DNA of 64,000 nt from Costus lasius (GCA_027563935.2 CM050454.1:77644596-77708595); one strand, 5' to 3'; positions 1 through 11,027 are shown, counted from the stretch's first letter. The notes: a model not told the origin generated them from the letters alone. Program-made: numbers and translations.

Positions 1-1665
1 AATCAATCACTTAGTGGGGCGACAAGGGTCCTATTAATAGGACAAGGGGCGGTTATTGCAATGGCTAGGATTATGCCATGTGGGCGGCTAGGATAAAGGA
101 GTCTTGAGCTAAGGAAAGTCTCCAAGACTTTACCATAAACCTCATTCAACTTATCCTAATTTGCCCAATGGCCATATCAGCCCAAGACATGCCTTAGGGG
201 CATGTATTCCATCTAAGGAGAAGGGCTAGGCGCAACAAGCATGAGGAATTCGACTAGGGTGGTGTCTTGGGAGAAATTAGGGTTTGAGGTAAGGTAAGTC
301 TCCAAGACATTACCATATACCTTTCCCTACTATCCATATGCGCCCAAGCTCTTTCCAAAAGAGCCATCAAGCCATATCAGCCCCAAGACTTGCCTTAGAG
401 GCAAGATACCATCAAAGGATGAAGGGGGAGGCGCCACTTCCTTCCAAAGGAAGCAATTTATGCCACCCATACCCCATTATGCCCCTAGGCGCCAATGGGG
501 TTGGGTTTCTCCCCATTATACCCTTTAAGCCAATTCCTTCTTCATGACAACTTATTATTGGGCCTCATTGGATAATGAGCTAGCCCAAACTTCATGATAT
601 GGGTTGATTAAGCCATTGGATCCAATCCAATGCAACCCTAATCCAAATGTGACCAATCTAGGTCAATTTCGGGTCAACCTGCCAAAAATGAAGTTTGGCT
701 CCAATAACTTTCTTCCAACTCATCAGGCCCATTGGCGCTGATGAAATCTTCCAAATTGATCCAAGTTATCCAATAACTTGATCATAAGGCTTCTGATTAA
801 AGCAACGTCAAGAGTCTATTGCGTGTGACCCCGTAGGATCCATATGACGATGGCAATGATGTAAACATCATAAGTAGTGAGGGGTATCTAGCAACACATC
901 ACTACTACCCATGTCATAGGACTTAAGTCATTATGGCAACAACTCCTAACAAGCAACGAGGATTCCCATTGCATTACAGATCCCTTTGCCTAAGCTGATA
1001 TCCTGCCATTGGATTAGTCTGAAGTTTATTATCCAATGCATTGGTCATGACTCAACAAGTGTGGCCACACTTTCCTGTCATGCACCAATAAGGTGGGGCG
1101 CCCCAAGGTGGATATCATGCTTCCTCGGAAGGAAGGGGCAAATCCTACTATTGGTCATCCATGTCTCTACGTGACTTATGACATGCCCAATGACAGTCGT
1201 TTTGGTCTCCCAGTTACGGAGAGACGTAAGACTGTATTAAAGCATACCCATCATCAAATCTAGACATGAATACCTCAAGTCTAAGGATCAATGCAAAACC
1301 TCTTGCATGTGAGATTGACTTGTTGACTAGACAAGTCAATCCTCACGGTGGATCACTCCAGTGCATCCAATGCACCTGTATGTCTGCGTTACTGTGCCCC
1401 GCACCTAACCAGCCCATACACCAGTCTCACATGTACCAAAGCTGTCCCATATCTGCTAAGGTACCTTGTTTGGGGATAGATTATGAGAATGGATCCAATC
1501 CAAACTCCTGGGACATTATTTATGCAACTCAATACATCAACGCAGGTAGAGAAGTCTGCATAATAACGACCATGCCTATATAAAGAGTAATAGTTCTATC
1601 AAAGTACATTCAAACAATGCCTGACCATGTCCATACATTGGTCTTTAGGGCATATACACCAACAG
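1..1665 (-). mobile_element. Divergent Ty1/copia-like LTR (minus strand), solo or 3' LTR
   Basis: On the minus strand this begins TGTTGGTGTATATGCCC at position 1665, resembling the TGTTGGGGTATGCCC start of the main copia family here. It shares short conserved blocks with those LTRs in the same order. These include a 26-bp block at 878-903 (gtgaggggtatctag and onward), a block around 1352-1375 (ccagtgcatccaatgcac) and the terminal region. Elsewhere it is too diverged to align by eye. The left end is at or beyond the window edge, so solo LTR and 3' LTR cannot be distinguished. Scattered short ORFs inside look like chance. No polyprotein is present. Confidence 0.65.
97..440. repeat. Degenerate direct duplication inside the divergent LTR
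   Basis: Two imperfect copies of a block follow each other with a period of about 180-200 bases. The first has aagtctccaagactttacc near 116 and ccatatcagcccaagac near 172. The second has aagtctccaagacattacc near 296 and ccatatcagccccaagac near 374. Both halves end in a purine-rich segment followed by ggcgc. This looks like an internal tandem duplication of LTR sequence. Confidence 0.6.
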
Positions 1666-1726
1666 CCGCCACCTAGGGTTTCACCGCCGCGCTCGATCCA
1701 GATGATCTCCGGCCGTGATTTTCATA
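1666..1726 (+). mobile_element. Relic of an older Athila-like gypsy LTR
   Basis: This 61-bp segment matches the middle of the gypsy LTR at 32278-32337 and 40516-40573 (cctagggtttc, gatctccggccgtgattttcata). It ends exactly where the younger gypsy LTR begins with TGATGACACC at 1727. It begins exactly where the divergent copia-like LTR ends in CCAACA at 1665. It is therefore inferred to be the only visible remnant of an earlier gypsy copy used as a target by both neighbours. Confidence 0.7.
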
Positions 1727-2217
1727 TGATGACACCAAAATATGTAGTATATTTTGCTTCATTTTGGGTACCTTTTCATGCCAAATTGAGGATCTTTTAC
1801 TTTCTTTTATGTTGAATCCATTAAATATTTCAAAGTCTACTTCTATTTTGGTTTTTCATGTTTTTCAGGCAAAAAAGCACTATTTAAGGCATTTTCAAGC
1901 GAAATCAAATACATGTAAGAGTTACCATCATCAAGAGGATATTACCCAAGAAATTTCACGCAAAATGGAGCAACTCAGCAAATTACGGTAGTGCCGTAAT
2001 CCATTTTACGATACCGTAATTTCAGACAGTACCGTAAAATCCGAGCCCTGCCGTATTTTGAAGAATTTACAAACAGAAAGTTTTCCAGATTTTATGGCAC
2101 TGCCGTAAACCAATTTATAGAACCGTATTTCAAAGCGCTTCAGAACAGAGACTTTGCCTGATTTTACGGCACCACCGTAAACTAGATTACGGTGTCGTAT
2201 TCCCCAGACGACATCAG
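1727..2217 (+). repeat. Gypsy 5' LTR, first part
   Basis: Start of the Athila-like 5' LTR, aligned base for base to 39777-40266 with about 6.5% mismatch. It contains imperfect inverted motifs of the form TTACGG...CCGTAA at about 1986-2210. It stops at acATCAG, the target duplication of copia-1, and continues at 32036. Confidence 0.85.
2213..2217. repeat. Target site duplication of copia-1, left copy (ATCAG)
   Basis: ATCAG precedes the copia-1 LTR end TGAAAGTCCCC and is repeated at 32031-32035 after CCCCAACA. The uninterrupted gypsy 3' LTR has one copy at the matching place (near 40262), which confirms the insertion site. Confidence 0.9.
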
Positions 2218-3904
2218 TGAAAGTCCCCTATACTTGGGGGGGCGAAACCCTAATAGGCGCATGATAAAAATTTTCGAAGCGGAAGCAAGGGTTTCTTAGG
2301 ATCGCATGCTTGTCATATGATCAACTTGTTAAAGATGCATGAAGAAAATTCATACCATAGCCATTGCTTTGGATGGCGCCTTGGAAGCAGAGAGCGAAAG
2401 GGATCTCCTCCAAAAGATGCGCACACAAGATGTGATCGCCTACTCCTCGTTGATCTTTGTGCTAGCAAAGTTCTCCAAGAATCCTTGTCGAATGGAAGGG
2501 ATGAGATCTCCTTGTTCTCGGGCTTCACCGAATTCTCTCCAAGGCATGAAGAAGACACCACACGAGAGAGAGGGCGTCGAGAGAAGAGGAAAGCGTTTTT
2601 GGCGTTGAGGCGTTGAGCGAAAGTGGCCTTCATGACTTTCCAAAAATAGAAAACATGAAGCCATGCGCCCATGATCTCATAACCGACAAAAAACGCCTTC
2701 AAGCTTTGAACCATGCGTTCACTCATGTGAACCGGTTCAAGCCAATTCGATGCATTTCAATTTGGTTCAAAGACCAAGTCAAATCAGCCCAAGCCATGGT
2801 CTAGATCTTACTGAACCAAATGATTCAAGATCTAACCGTTGATCTCTTGATGCTCTTGATCTCACCGATCTACCATCAATTCTCTCGATCGAAGCTTACC
2901 GATCTCAAGCCCTAATCAATCAAACATGATCAGACCAGATCTCACTTACAATCAGAGATTAAATCCCTTTAAACTGAACCAAAACAATTCAGTCCACACG
3001 ATCTGACTCAAGTAAGCCATATCAACAAATTGTGCGACCCTAAGGGTTTCCTTTAAATGTCGGTAACGATAACTTACGTTATCACGATCAGTGAGGGGTA
3101 TCTAGCAACACATCACTGTCTCCCGATAGAAAGGAAAGAGTCTTCCAAGACTACACCCAAACACCAGCACAAGTGTGAACTCAAGTCACTTGACATATAT
3201 GTTTCCTTTGCCACTGGACGTTCTTATTGGACAAGCGTGTCAAGCCTGTAATTCCAATACGATGAGAATGATTAGATCAGATGAACATAGTCATCTGGGT
3301 ATGGCCATACACTTTCTCAATCATCTCATACAAGGGGGGCCCCTTTAGAACATCACACTCCAATCAAGGAGACGGCAATCCTATATCTATCACTAGTGCC
3401 CTAACATGACTCATGCTCATCATCCAAGATAGTCTATAACCATTATGTTTCAAATGATATTGAACTACCTCAAAACAATGCCAATCATCATTTAGAAACA
3501 CAAGTGATTTCAAGTCAGAGGAAATATGCCACTTGTTTGCATATAAGGATTATTCACATTGTGACAAGCAATTGAATATCCTAGTAGGGTCTGTCCAGTA
3601 CATCCAATGTACCCATGAGTCTACATCTTATTCCATGCTCGAAGCATCCTATAAGATTAGAACACATATTAGTCTCAATCATATCAAGGCTGTCTCATGT
3701 TCACCAAGATATCTCGACTAAGGACAATACTGCATGTCAGCCTAGCTGAACAGCATTGAGACATTATTCAGACGTATACATATTGCAGCAGATGATGTAA
3801 CAACCTGAATAACAACCATTGCCTTTATAAACATAGAGTTTATATACATGATACTGATACAATCCCAATGCCTCAAACATTAGCCTTAAGGGCATACCCC
3901 AACA
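2218..3904 (-). repeat. Copia-1 3' LTR
   Basis: 1687 bp bounded by TG...CA on the element strand, adjoining the polypurine tract at 3905. It carries the hairpin CAGTGA/TCACTG (3089-3118) and the GATAAC/GTTATC palindrome next to it. The TATA-like stretch found in sister LTRs as tttatatc reads tttctatc here. Confidence 0.92.
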
Positions 3905-3919
3905 ATCTCCCACTTGCAC
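3905..3919 (-). promoter_or_regulatory. Copia-1 polypurine tract
   Basis: The element strand reads GTGCAAGTGGGAGAT directly before the 3' LTR. The same tract precedes every 3' LTR of this family here. It primes plus-strand DNA synthesis in LTR retrotransposons. Confidence 0.85.
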
Positions 3920-3924
3920 TTAAT

Positions 3925-6704
3925 CTAATGGTTGAGAAATCTCAAACCCATGTTATTACAGTGCTTCTCATGCTTCTGCTGCGCCAGAGGCTTTGCAAGC
4001 GGGTCAGCCAGATTGTCATCTGTATGAACCTTGCAGATTTTGATCTCGCCACGATCAATGATCTCCCGGATCAAATGAAACCTTCTCTGTATGTGCTTGG
4101 ACTTCTGGTGCGACCGTGGTTCCTTTGCTTGTGCTATTGCTCCAATGTTATCACAGAAGATAACCAATGGATCTGCACTCGAAGGAACAACACCAAGTTC
4201 CTGAACGAACTTACGAATCCACACTGCCTCCTTGGATGCTTCCGAGGCTGCAACATACTCGGCTTCTGTTGTGGAATCAGCAACAATAGACTGTTTGAAA
4301 CTCTTCCACACCACCGCTCCTCCATTCAAGCTAAAAACGTAGCCTGATTGCGATCGGAAATTATCCTGGTCAGACTGGAACGAAGCGTCAGTATATCCTT
4401 CAATACTGAGTTCTTCCTGACCTCCATATATCAAGAACATATCTTTGGACCTCCGAAGATATTTCAAAAATGTTCTTGACTGCAATCCAGTGTGCCTGTC
4501 CTGGATTACTTTGGAATCGACTGGTCACGCTTAACCCGTAAGCAACGTCTGGGCGAGTACACAACATCGCATACATAATGGACCCAATAGCCGAAGCATA
4601 AGGCGTATTGTCCATTTCATCTTTCTCAGTCTGTGTTTGTGGACACTGACTCTTTGAAAGATTCAGACCATGTCTGACTGGAAGATATCCTCTCTTAGAA
4701 TTTTCTAAATGAAATCTCTCCAGGACTTTATCGATGTAAGTACTCTGGCACAGCCCGAGAAGCCTCTTAGATCTATCTCTGTAGATCTTCACACCTAATA
4801 CATAGGCTGCTTCTCCTAAATCTTTCATCTGGAATCATTTTCTTAACCATGCTTTTACAGCATGAAGTTCAGGAATATCGTTTCCAATGATCAAGATATC
4901 ATCGACGTAGAGGACTAGGAAAGTAATCACACTCCCACTAAACCTCTTATATACACACGGGTCATCTTCATTCTTGATGAAACCAAATTCACAGATTGAT
5001 TCATCAAAACGAATATTCCAGCTTCGCAATGCTTGCTTAAGTCCATAAATGGACTTCTTTAATTTGCATATTTTATGACGATCTGATGGATTGATAAAAC
5101 CTTCAGGTTGTGTCATATACACATCCTCTTCTAATTTTCCATTAAGGAAAGCGGTCTTCACATCCATCTGCCAGATCTCATAATCATAATATGCCGCTAT
5201 CGCAAGAATAATCCGAATAGACTTGAACATAGCTACAGGCGAGAAAGTTTCATCATAATCTATCCCGTAGATTTGTTTGAAACCTTTCGCAACTAGCCTG
5301 CCTTTATAGGTAACCACGTTACCATCCATGTCAATCTTCTTTTTGAAGATCCATTTACAGCCTATAGGGATTACTCCCGGAGGCGGATCAACCAAATCCC
5401 AAACTTAGTTATCTGACATGGAGTCCATCTCGGCTCGCATAGCTTCAAGCCATCTCGCTGATTCCGGTCCACTGACCGCATCCGCATAAGTGAGGGGTTC
5501 ATCATCAATGATGTAGACTCCGTCATAGCGCTCAGGCTGTCGACGGATCCTTCCCGATCTACGCGGTTCCCGTGATATCTGAGCCTCAGGTTGTTCAGTA
5601 ACCTGATCTACTGGCTCAGGCTCATCCAACTGTGCTTGACTACTTTGTCCTTCTGGATTCTCATCCAGCTTTATTTCTCTCCCACCGGCTTCTTGCAGAA
5701 GAAATTCCTTCTCAAGAAAAATAGTCATCCGAGCAACAAATACCTTGTTCTCCTTGGGATCGTAGAAATAATAACCCTTAGTTTCTTTAGGGTAGCCGAC
5801 AAAGATACATTTCTCATATCTGCTCTCCAGTTTCCCGGATACGAGCTTTTTGACATAAGCCTCGCAACCCCAGATCTTAATAAATGTCAAGCTTGGCTGT
5901 TTCCCATACCATAACTCATATGGAGTCTTAGAAACGGCCTTGGATGGCACTCGATTTAGTACCTTTGCAGCTTTTTCCAGTGCAAATCCCCAAAAGGAGT
6001 AAGGTAGAGTAGCCTGACTCATCATAGAACGAACCATATCCAGTAAGGTTCTATTTCTCCTCTCGGACACACCATTCCATTGCGGTGTTCCTGGCGGAGT
6101 GAGCTGTGAGATAATCCCACACTCCTTCAGATAGTCAGTAAACTCTCGACTCAAGTATTCTCCACCTCGATCTGAACGAAGTGCCTTGATATTTCGGCCT
6201 AGCTGATTTTGTACTTCATTTTTGAACTCTTTGAACTTGTCAAAAGATTCACTCTTATGTCTCATTAGATAGACATAACCATACCTACTGAAATCATCAG
6301 TAAAGGTAATGAAGTACGAATAGCCACCTCTGGCATGTTTACTAAATGGCCCGCACACATCACTGTGAATGAGGTCAAGTAAACCTGAAGCCCTTTGACC
6401 TTTATTAGAAAAAGGAGCTTTCGTCATTTTACCCATTAAACAAGCTTTGCATGTATCAAGCTCCTCATAGGAGAATGATCCCAGCAGTCCATGATCATGC
6501 AACCGCTTAATGCGCTTCTTGTTGATATGGCCTAAACGACTATGCCATAGCAAGGTGCTGTTATCAGCATACTTGGCTTTCTTGTTATCAATTTGTTGTA
6601 TAGAACATTCCATGTCCAACATGAATAACCCATTGTTAATCGATCCAGTAGCATAAACAATATTATCAAAAGAAATAATACACTTTGAAATATTGCATTC
6701 AAAG
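3925..6704 (-). pseudogene. Copia-1 pol, distal part (INT-RT-RNaseH), inactivated
   Basis: This is the C-terminal two thirds of the copia polyprotein, which continues from 27379-28484 beyond the nested insertion. In order it shows the end of the protease-linker region, the GAG-pre-integrase HHCC region, an integrase core (HSDVCGP, RSDRGGEY, NGVSERR), the RT motif YVDD and an RNase H with GYTDAS, STTEAEY and FCDN, ending at a TAG at 3925. Breaks: TAA at 5405-5407 replacing a Gln CAA; TGA at 4835-4837 replacing a Cys before the RT connection; and one extra A near 4467-4472 shifting the frame in the RT-RNase H connection. It would not give a functional enzyme unaided. Confidence 0.93.
6700..6704. 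repeat. Target duplication of solo LTR copia-2, left copy (CAAAG)
   Basis: CAAAG precedes TGTTGGGG at 6705 and is repeated at 27374-27378 after the LTR end TTCTTTCA. Joining the flanks restores the copia-1 reading frame across the Phe-Glu-Cys segment, as in the uninterrupted sister elements. Confidence 0.9.
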
Positions 6705-7493
6705 TGTTGGGGTATGCCCTTAAGGCTAATGTTTGAGGCCTTGGGATTATATCAATATCATGTATAAACTCTATGTTTATAAAGGCAATGGTTGTTATTC
6801 AGGTTGTTACATTATCTGCTGCAATGTGTATACTTCTGAATGATGTCTCAATGATGTTCAGCTAGGCTGACATGCAGTATAGTCCTTTGTCGAGATATCT
6901 TGGTGAACATGAGACAACCTTGATATGATTGAGACTAATATGTGTTCTAATCTTATAGGATGCTTCGAGCATGGAATAAGATGTAGACTCATGGGTACAT
7001 TGGATGTACTGGACAGACCCTACTTGGTTATTCAATTGCTTGTCACAATGTGAATAATCCTTGTATGCGAACAAGTGGCATACTTCCTCTGACTTGAGAT
7101 CACTTGTGTTTCTAAATGATGATTGGCATTGTTTTGAGGTAGTTCAATATCATTTGAAATATAATGGTTATTGACTATCTTGGATAATAAGCATGAGTCA
7201 TGTTAGGGCACTAGTGATAGATATAGGATTGCCGTCTCCTTGTTTGGAGTGTGATGTTCTATAGGGGCCCCCTGGATGAGATGATTGAGAAAGTGTATGG
7301 CCATACCCAGATGACTATGTTCATCTGATCTAATCATTCTCATCATATTGGAATTACAGGCTTGACACGCTTGTCCAATAAGAACATCCAGTGGCAAAGG
7401 AAACATGTATGTCTAGTGAATTGAATTCACACTTGTGCTGTGGTTTGGGTGTAGTCTTGGAAGACTCTTTCCTTTATATCGGGAGACAGTGAT
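6705..7493 (+). repeat. Solo LTR copia-2, first part
   Basis: First 789 bp of the solo LTR, ending in gggagacaGTGAT, the target of copia-3. It has a TATA-like cctttatatc at about 7471-7480. Confidence 0.88.
7489..7493. repeat. Target duplication of copia-3, left copy (GTGAT)
   Basis: GTGAT stands before the copia-3 5' LTR and again at 26478-26482 after its 3' LTR. The site lies inside the conserved LTR hairpin (CAGTGATGTG...). Confidence 0.9.
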
Positions 7494-8261
7494 TATTGGG
7501 GTATGCCCTTAAGGCTAATGTTTGAGGCCTTGGGATTCTTTCAGTATCATGTATAAACTCTTATGTTTATAAAGGCAATGGTTGTTATTCAGTTTGTTAC
7601 ATTGTCTGCTGCAATAAGTGTGCTTCTGAATAATGTCTCAAAGCTGTTCAGCTAGGCTGACATGCTATATGTCCTTAGTCGAGATATCTTGGTGAATATG
7701 AGACAGCCTTGATATGATTGAGACTAATATGTGTTCTAATCTTATAGGATGCTTCGAGCATGGAATAAGATGTAGACTCATGGGTACATTGGATGTACTG
7801 GACAGACCCTACTAGGATATTCAATTGCTTGTCACAATGTGAATAATCCTTGTTTGCTACAAGTGGCACATGTCCTCTGACTTGAGATCACTTGTGTTTC
7901 TAAATGATGATTGTCATTGTTTTGATTTAGTTCAATATCATTTGAAACATAATGGTTATAGACTATCTTGGATAATGATCATGAGTCAGGTTAGGACACT
8001 AGTGATAGATATAGGATTGCCGTCTCCTTGATTGGAGTGTGATGTTCTAAAGGGGCCCCCCTGGATGAGATGATTGAGAAAGTGTATGGCCATACCCAGG
8101 TGACTATGTTCATCTGATCTAATCATGCTCATCATATTGGAGCTACAGGCTTGACACGCTTGTCCAATAAGAACATTCAGTGGCAAAGGAAACATGTATG
8201 CCTAGTGAAGTGGATTCACACTTGTGCTATGGTTTGGGTATAGTCTTGGAAGACTCTTTCC

Positions 8262-8269
8262 TTTATATC
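8262..8269 (+). promoter_or_regulatory. Putative TATA box in copia-3 5' LTR
   Basis: The sequence tttatatc lies about 770 bp into the LTR and is kept in most copies of this family. It is a plausible Pol II core promoter, with transcription expected to start near the hairpin some 15-40 bp downstream. The assignment rests on motif and position only. Confidence 0.45.
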
Positions 8270-8275
8270 GGGAGA

Positions 8276-8326
8276 CAGTGATGTGTTGCTAGATACCCCT
8301 CACTGATCGTGATAACGTAAGTTATC
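8276..8326 (+). repeat. Conserved LTR hairpin and adjacent palindrome
   Basis: CAGTGA (8276-8281) pairs with TCACTG (8300-8305) around an 18-nt loop. It is followed by GATAAC-GTAA-GTTATC (8311-8326). Both are retained in all copia LTRs here that span the region, and the hairpin also in the divergent LTR at 874-905. The role is unknown; the position near the presumed transcription start would place it at or near the RNA 5' end. Confidence 0.6.
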
Positions 8327-9194
8327 GTTACCGACATTTAAAGGAAACCCTCAGGGTCGCACAATTTGATGATATGGCTTACTTAAGTCAGATCGTGTGG
8401 ACTGAATTGTTTCGGTTCAGTTTAAAGGAGTTTAAACTCTGATTGTAATTGAGATCTGGTCTGATCATGTTTGATTGATTAGGGCTTGAGATCGGTAAGC
8501 TTCGATCGAGAGAGTTGATGCTAGATCGGTGAGATCAAGAGCATCAAGAGATGAACGGTTAGATCTTGAACCATTTGGTTCAATAAGATCTAGACCATGG
8601 CTTGGGCTGGTTTTGATTTGGTTTATGAACCAAATTCAATTGGGACGGTTTGGCTTGAACCGGTTCACATAAGTGAACGCTTGGTTCAATGCTTGTAAGC
8701 GTTTTTGGTTGGTTTTAAGATCATGGGCGCATGGCTTCATGATATTCTATTTTTGGAATGTCATCAATGCCACTTCCTCTTAACGCCAAAACGCAAAAGA
8801 CGTTCCTTTCTTCTCGTGTGGCCGGGTTTGCACTCTCGTGTGTGTGTGTTGACGAGAAGAGAAGAGAAGATTTCGGCCAAGGAGAGAATTGCTCTCGCAT
8901 CTCAATCTTCCTCCACACAAAGGACCCCTTGAAGCTTTGCTAGCACAAAGACGACAAGGAGAAGCCATTCTTCATCTTGTGTGCGTCATCTTTGGAGAAG
9001 ATCCCTTTCGATCTTTGCTTCCAAGGCACCATCCAAAGGATGGCGATGGTATGATCTTTCATTCATCTTTGCAATCTTTCGGCAAGTTGATCATATGTTT
9101 ATTCAAATGATCCTAAGGAAACCCTAGCTTCCGCTATGAGATTCTTGATATGCGCCCCCTTAGGGTTTCCCCCTTCCTGGTAGGGACTCTTCAA

Positions 9195-9207
9195 TTGGTA
9201 TCAGAGC
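9195..9207 (+). promoter_or_regulatory. Copia-3 primer-binding site (initiator tRNA-Met)
   Basis: TTGGTATCAGAGC immediately follows the 5' LTR. It contains TGGTATCAGAGC, complementary to the 3' end of plant initiator tRNA-Met, the usual primer of Ty1/copia elements. Confidence 0.92.
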
Positions 9208-11027
9208 CGATTTCTGAATGATTCATATGATTGCTTCATGTCTTTGTGATCCATGTTTGTGTAGATCTAAATTACATGCGATATTTCATGATAGATCATC
9301 ATGCGAAACTACATGCTAGTATGTTTATGTTTGCGCATGTATATTGCATGGTGGCGCTTGTATGTTGTTTTTATCAAAACTTATCATATCTTGCGCGCAT
9401 CCTCATTAGATCTAAAGTGCGCCTACTATAAACCCTTAGACGGGTTGATGGGGTTGATATCATCCTCTAGATAAGATCCAAATAGTCTGATCAGACCATC
9501 TGACAGCCTAGATGGGTCGACCAGATGGCACCTGTGCGCAAGCACGAGGTGGCTATAGGTCGACTGCAGACAGGCGTGTAGCAAGGTCTGGTTGAGACAA
9601 CCAGTGAACACTCTTGAGTTAGGCCCGGGGTCACACCCGCTTGCCAGAACTCATGATGGTTGTTCAGCCCTTGGCGCATGCATGGTTGACCATTAGGTCA
9701 ACTCAAGTCAGTTAGGACTTGGTGCATGCAAGGGCAGTGGATCTGACTAGACAAGATGAGTGGATCCCTATCAATGGACCGTTGTAAGGTTGTAGGGCCC
9801 ATAAGAAAATTAAAATTGATGCCAATGGGTTTTTCGAAAATTTTTATTTTCTTATTATTGGATCACATAATGATTGGATACCATGATGAGTGTCTATTTC
9901 ATCTTATGTGGGTTGCCCTTTTTTTAATGTGTGCTTGCTGGGGCCTGCGAGCCTGGATTAAATTGTAAATTAATATTTATTGTGATCTGCGCATCACTTT
10001 TTAATTAATTTATAAAATGTAATTGACCTGCGAGTCAATCTTGTCTAGATAGATTAAATTGTAATTTAATCAGACAAGAGCACATAGCACACTTGGCAGA
10101 GGCGCATGCAGCAGAGGCTTGACCAGGTGGGAGGTCAAGGGTTCGACCCTAGGACAGGCGCATTTACCTGGTGGGCGCACCTGAGCTGCACTGGGCGCTA
10201 TGGCCCTGGGCTGGGCCAGACAGATGCAAAAGACCCAAGAAGAGCTCAAGTGAAGACTTAAGTTAACTTAAGGTCTTACCTAGGCTTAATGGGCGTTTAC
10301 CACATAAGATCATCATGCTTTCTTTTATTATTTAAATAATTAGACTTGCATGATTTATTTATCTTCTGCTATGACCATAGGGTTTGCATGATAGTTAAGA
10401 AGATAAAAGACCGTTAAAATCCAACGCTAAAATATCAAGCTCGATAGCCTTCTGACGCGAAACCTCACTGTTCTGACTATCGTTGGAGCCGTGTTGTACC
10501 CACTCAGTGGGCACGTCCATCTATCTTCAGACGGTGTGTGATTTCACCTGCGTGTTACAGGGAAGGCATTTATCGCTTCTCGTTGCTCAGCATAGCACGT
10601 GGTGGTCCAGGGAGTAGGTCAGGTCAGCTTGACCATGTAGGCTACATATGGGGCATATGTTAGCTATATGGAGGCAGCCATCTGTGGGATCAGAGACTGT
10701 GTTGTACCAACTCAGTTGGCACAGTCTGCTGAATTGCCCAGATGAAGGGGAATCGCACGGGTTGGCGATTGGCAGGGACTGCCTACCAGAAATTAGTGCT
10801 TGTACTCTCTGTGCATCTTATCTCGCCTGAGCGGGACGCGGAGACCAAGTATGAAATCTGGATCCCATCTCACTAAAAGAGTTTTACTCTTTCGGGCTGT
10901 TTTGCTGGATTTTTCAGCCAGATAAAATAGTGAGAAAAGAATCATTCTTAAGTCCTGGATTGATTCTAACATTGATACTGACCTTGCTGTTCTTGCATTG
11001 TTGTAGATTCCTGCAGCAACGAACACC
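9208..11027 (+). other. Copia-3 untranslated leader
   Basis: About 1.8 kb with no convincing ORF. It contains a tRNA/SINE-like module (10080-10165), a short stem (cccactcagtgggc near 10499), and just before gag a pyrimidine-rich stretch ending ttgttgtag that resembles a 3' splice site. Homologous leaders occur in copia-1, -4, -7 and -8. Confidence 0.75.
10080..10165 (+). repeat. tRNA/SINE-like module with A-box and B-box motifs
   Basis: TGGCAGAGGCG at 10094-10104 fits the Pol III A-box pattern TRGYNNARNNG. GGTTCGACCC at 10140-10149 fits the B-box core with one mismatch at the end. Spacing is tRNA-like. The same module occurs in the leaders of copia-1 (29362-29418, minus) and copia-8 (56556-56612), and is largely deleted in copia-4. 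It does not fold into an obvious complete cloverleaf, so a functional tRNA is not called. Confidence 0.55.

Larger units (their letters stand above)
7494..9193 (+). repeat. Copia-3 5' LTR
   Basis: 1700 bp, ending CTCTTCA just before ATTGGTATCAGAGCC. It starts TATTGGGG where the 3' LTR has TGTTGGGG. It holds a putative TATA box, the conserved hairpin (8276-8305) and a palindrome (8311-8326). Confidence 0.92.

Noticed and set aside
338..547. Short open frame in the divergent LTR (also 986-1174 and 1627-1991)
   Set aside because: No recognisable domain. They lie in LTR sequence, and 1627-1991 crosses three different element boundaries.
2313..2726. Open frames of 62-137 codons on both strands in the terminal LTR region (copies at 30439-30852, 8705-9110 and 25989-26394)
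   Set aside because: They recur because the LTR recurs, overlap each other in several frames and have no protein-like features. Best explained as chance frames in GC-rich LTR sequence.
3868..4347. Plus-strand open frame opposite the RNase H region (also opposite other pol copies, for example 18647-19009 minus)
   Set aside because: It is the antisense shadow of a conserved coding region and appears wherever pol is present.
10080..10165. A functional tRNA gene
   Set aside because: Only the A- and B-box-like motifs fit. I cannot form a convincing acceptor stem or anticodon arm, so it is described as a module, not a tRNA.
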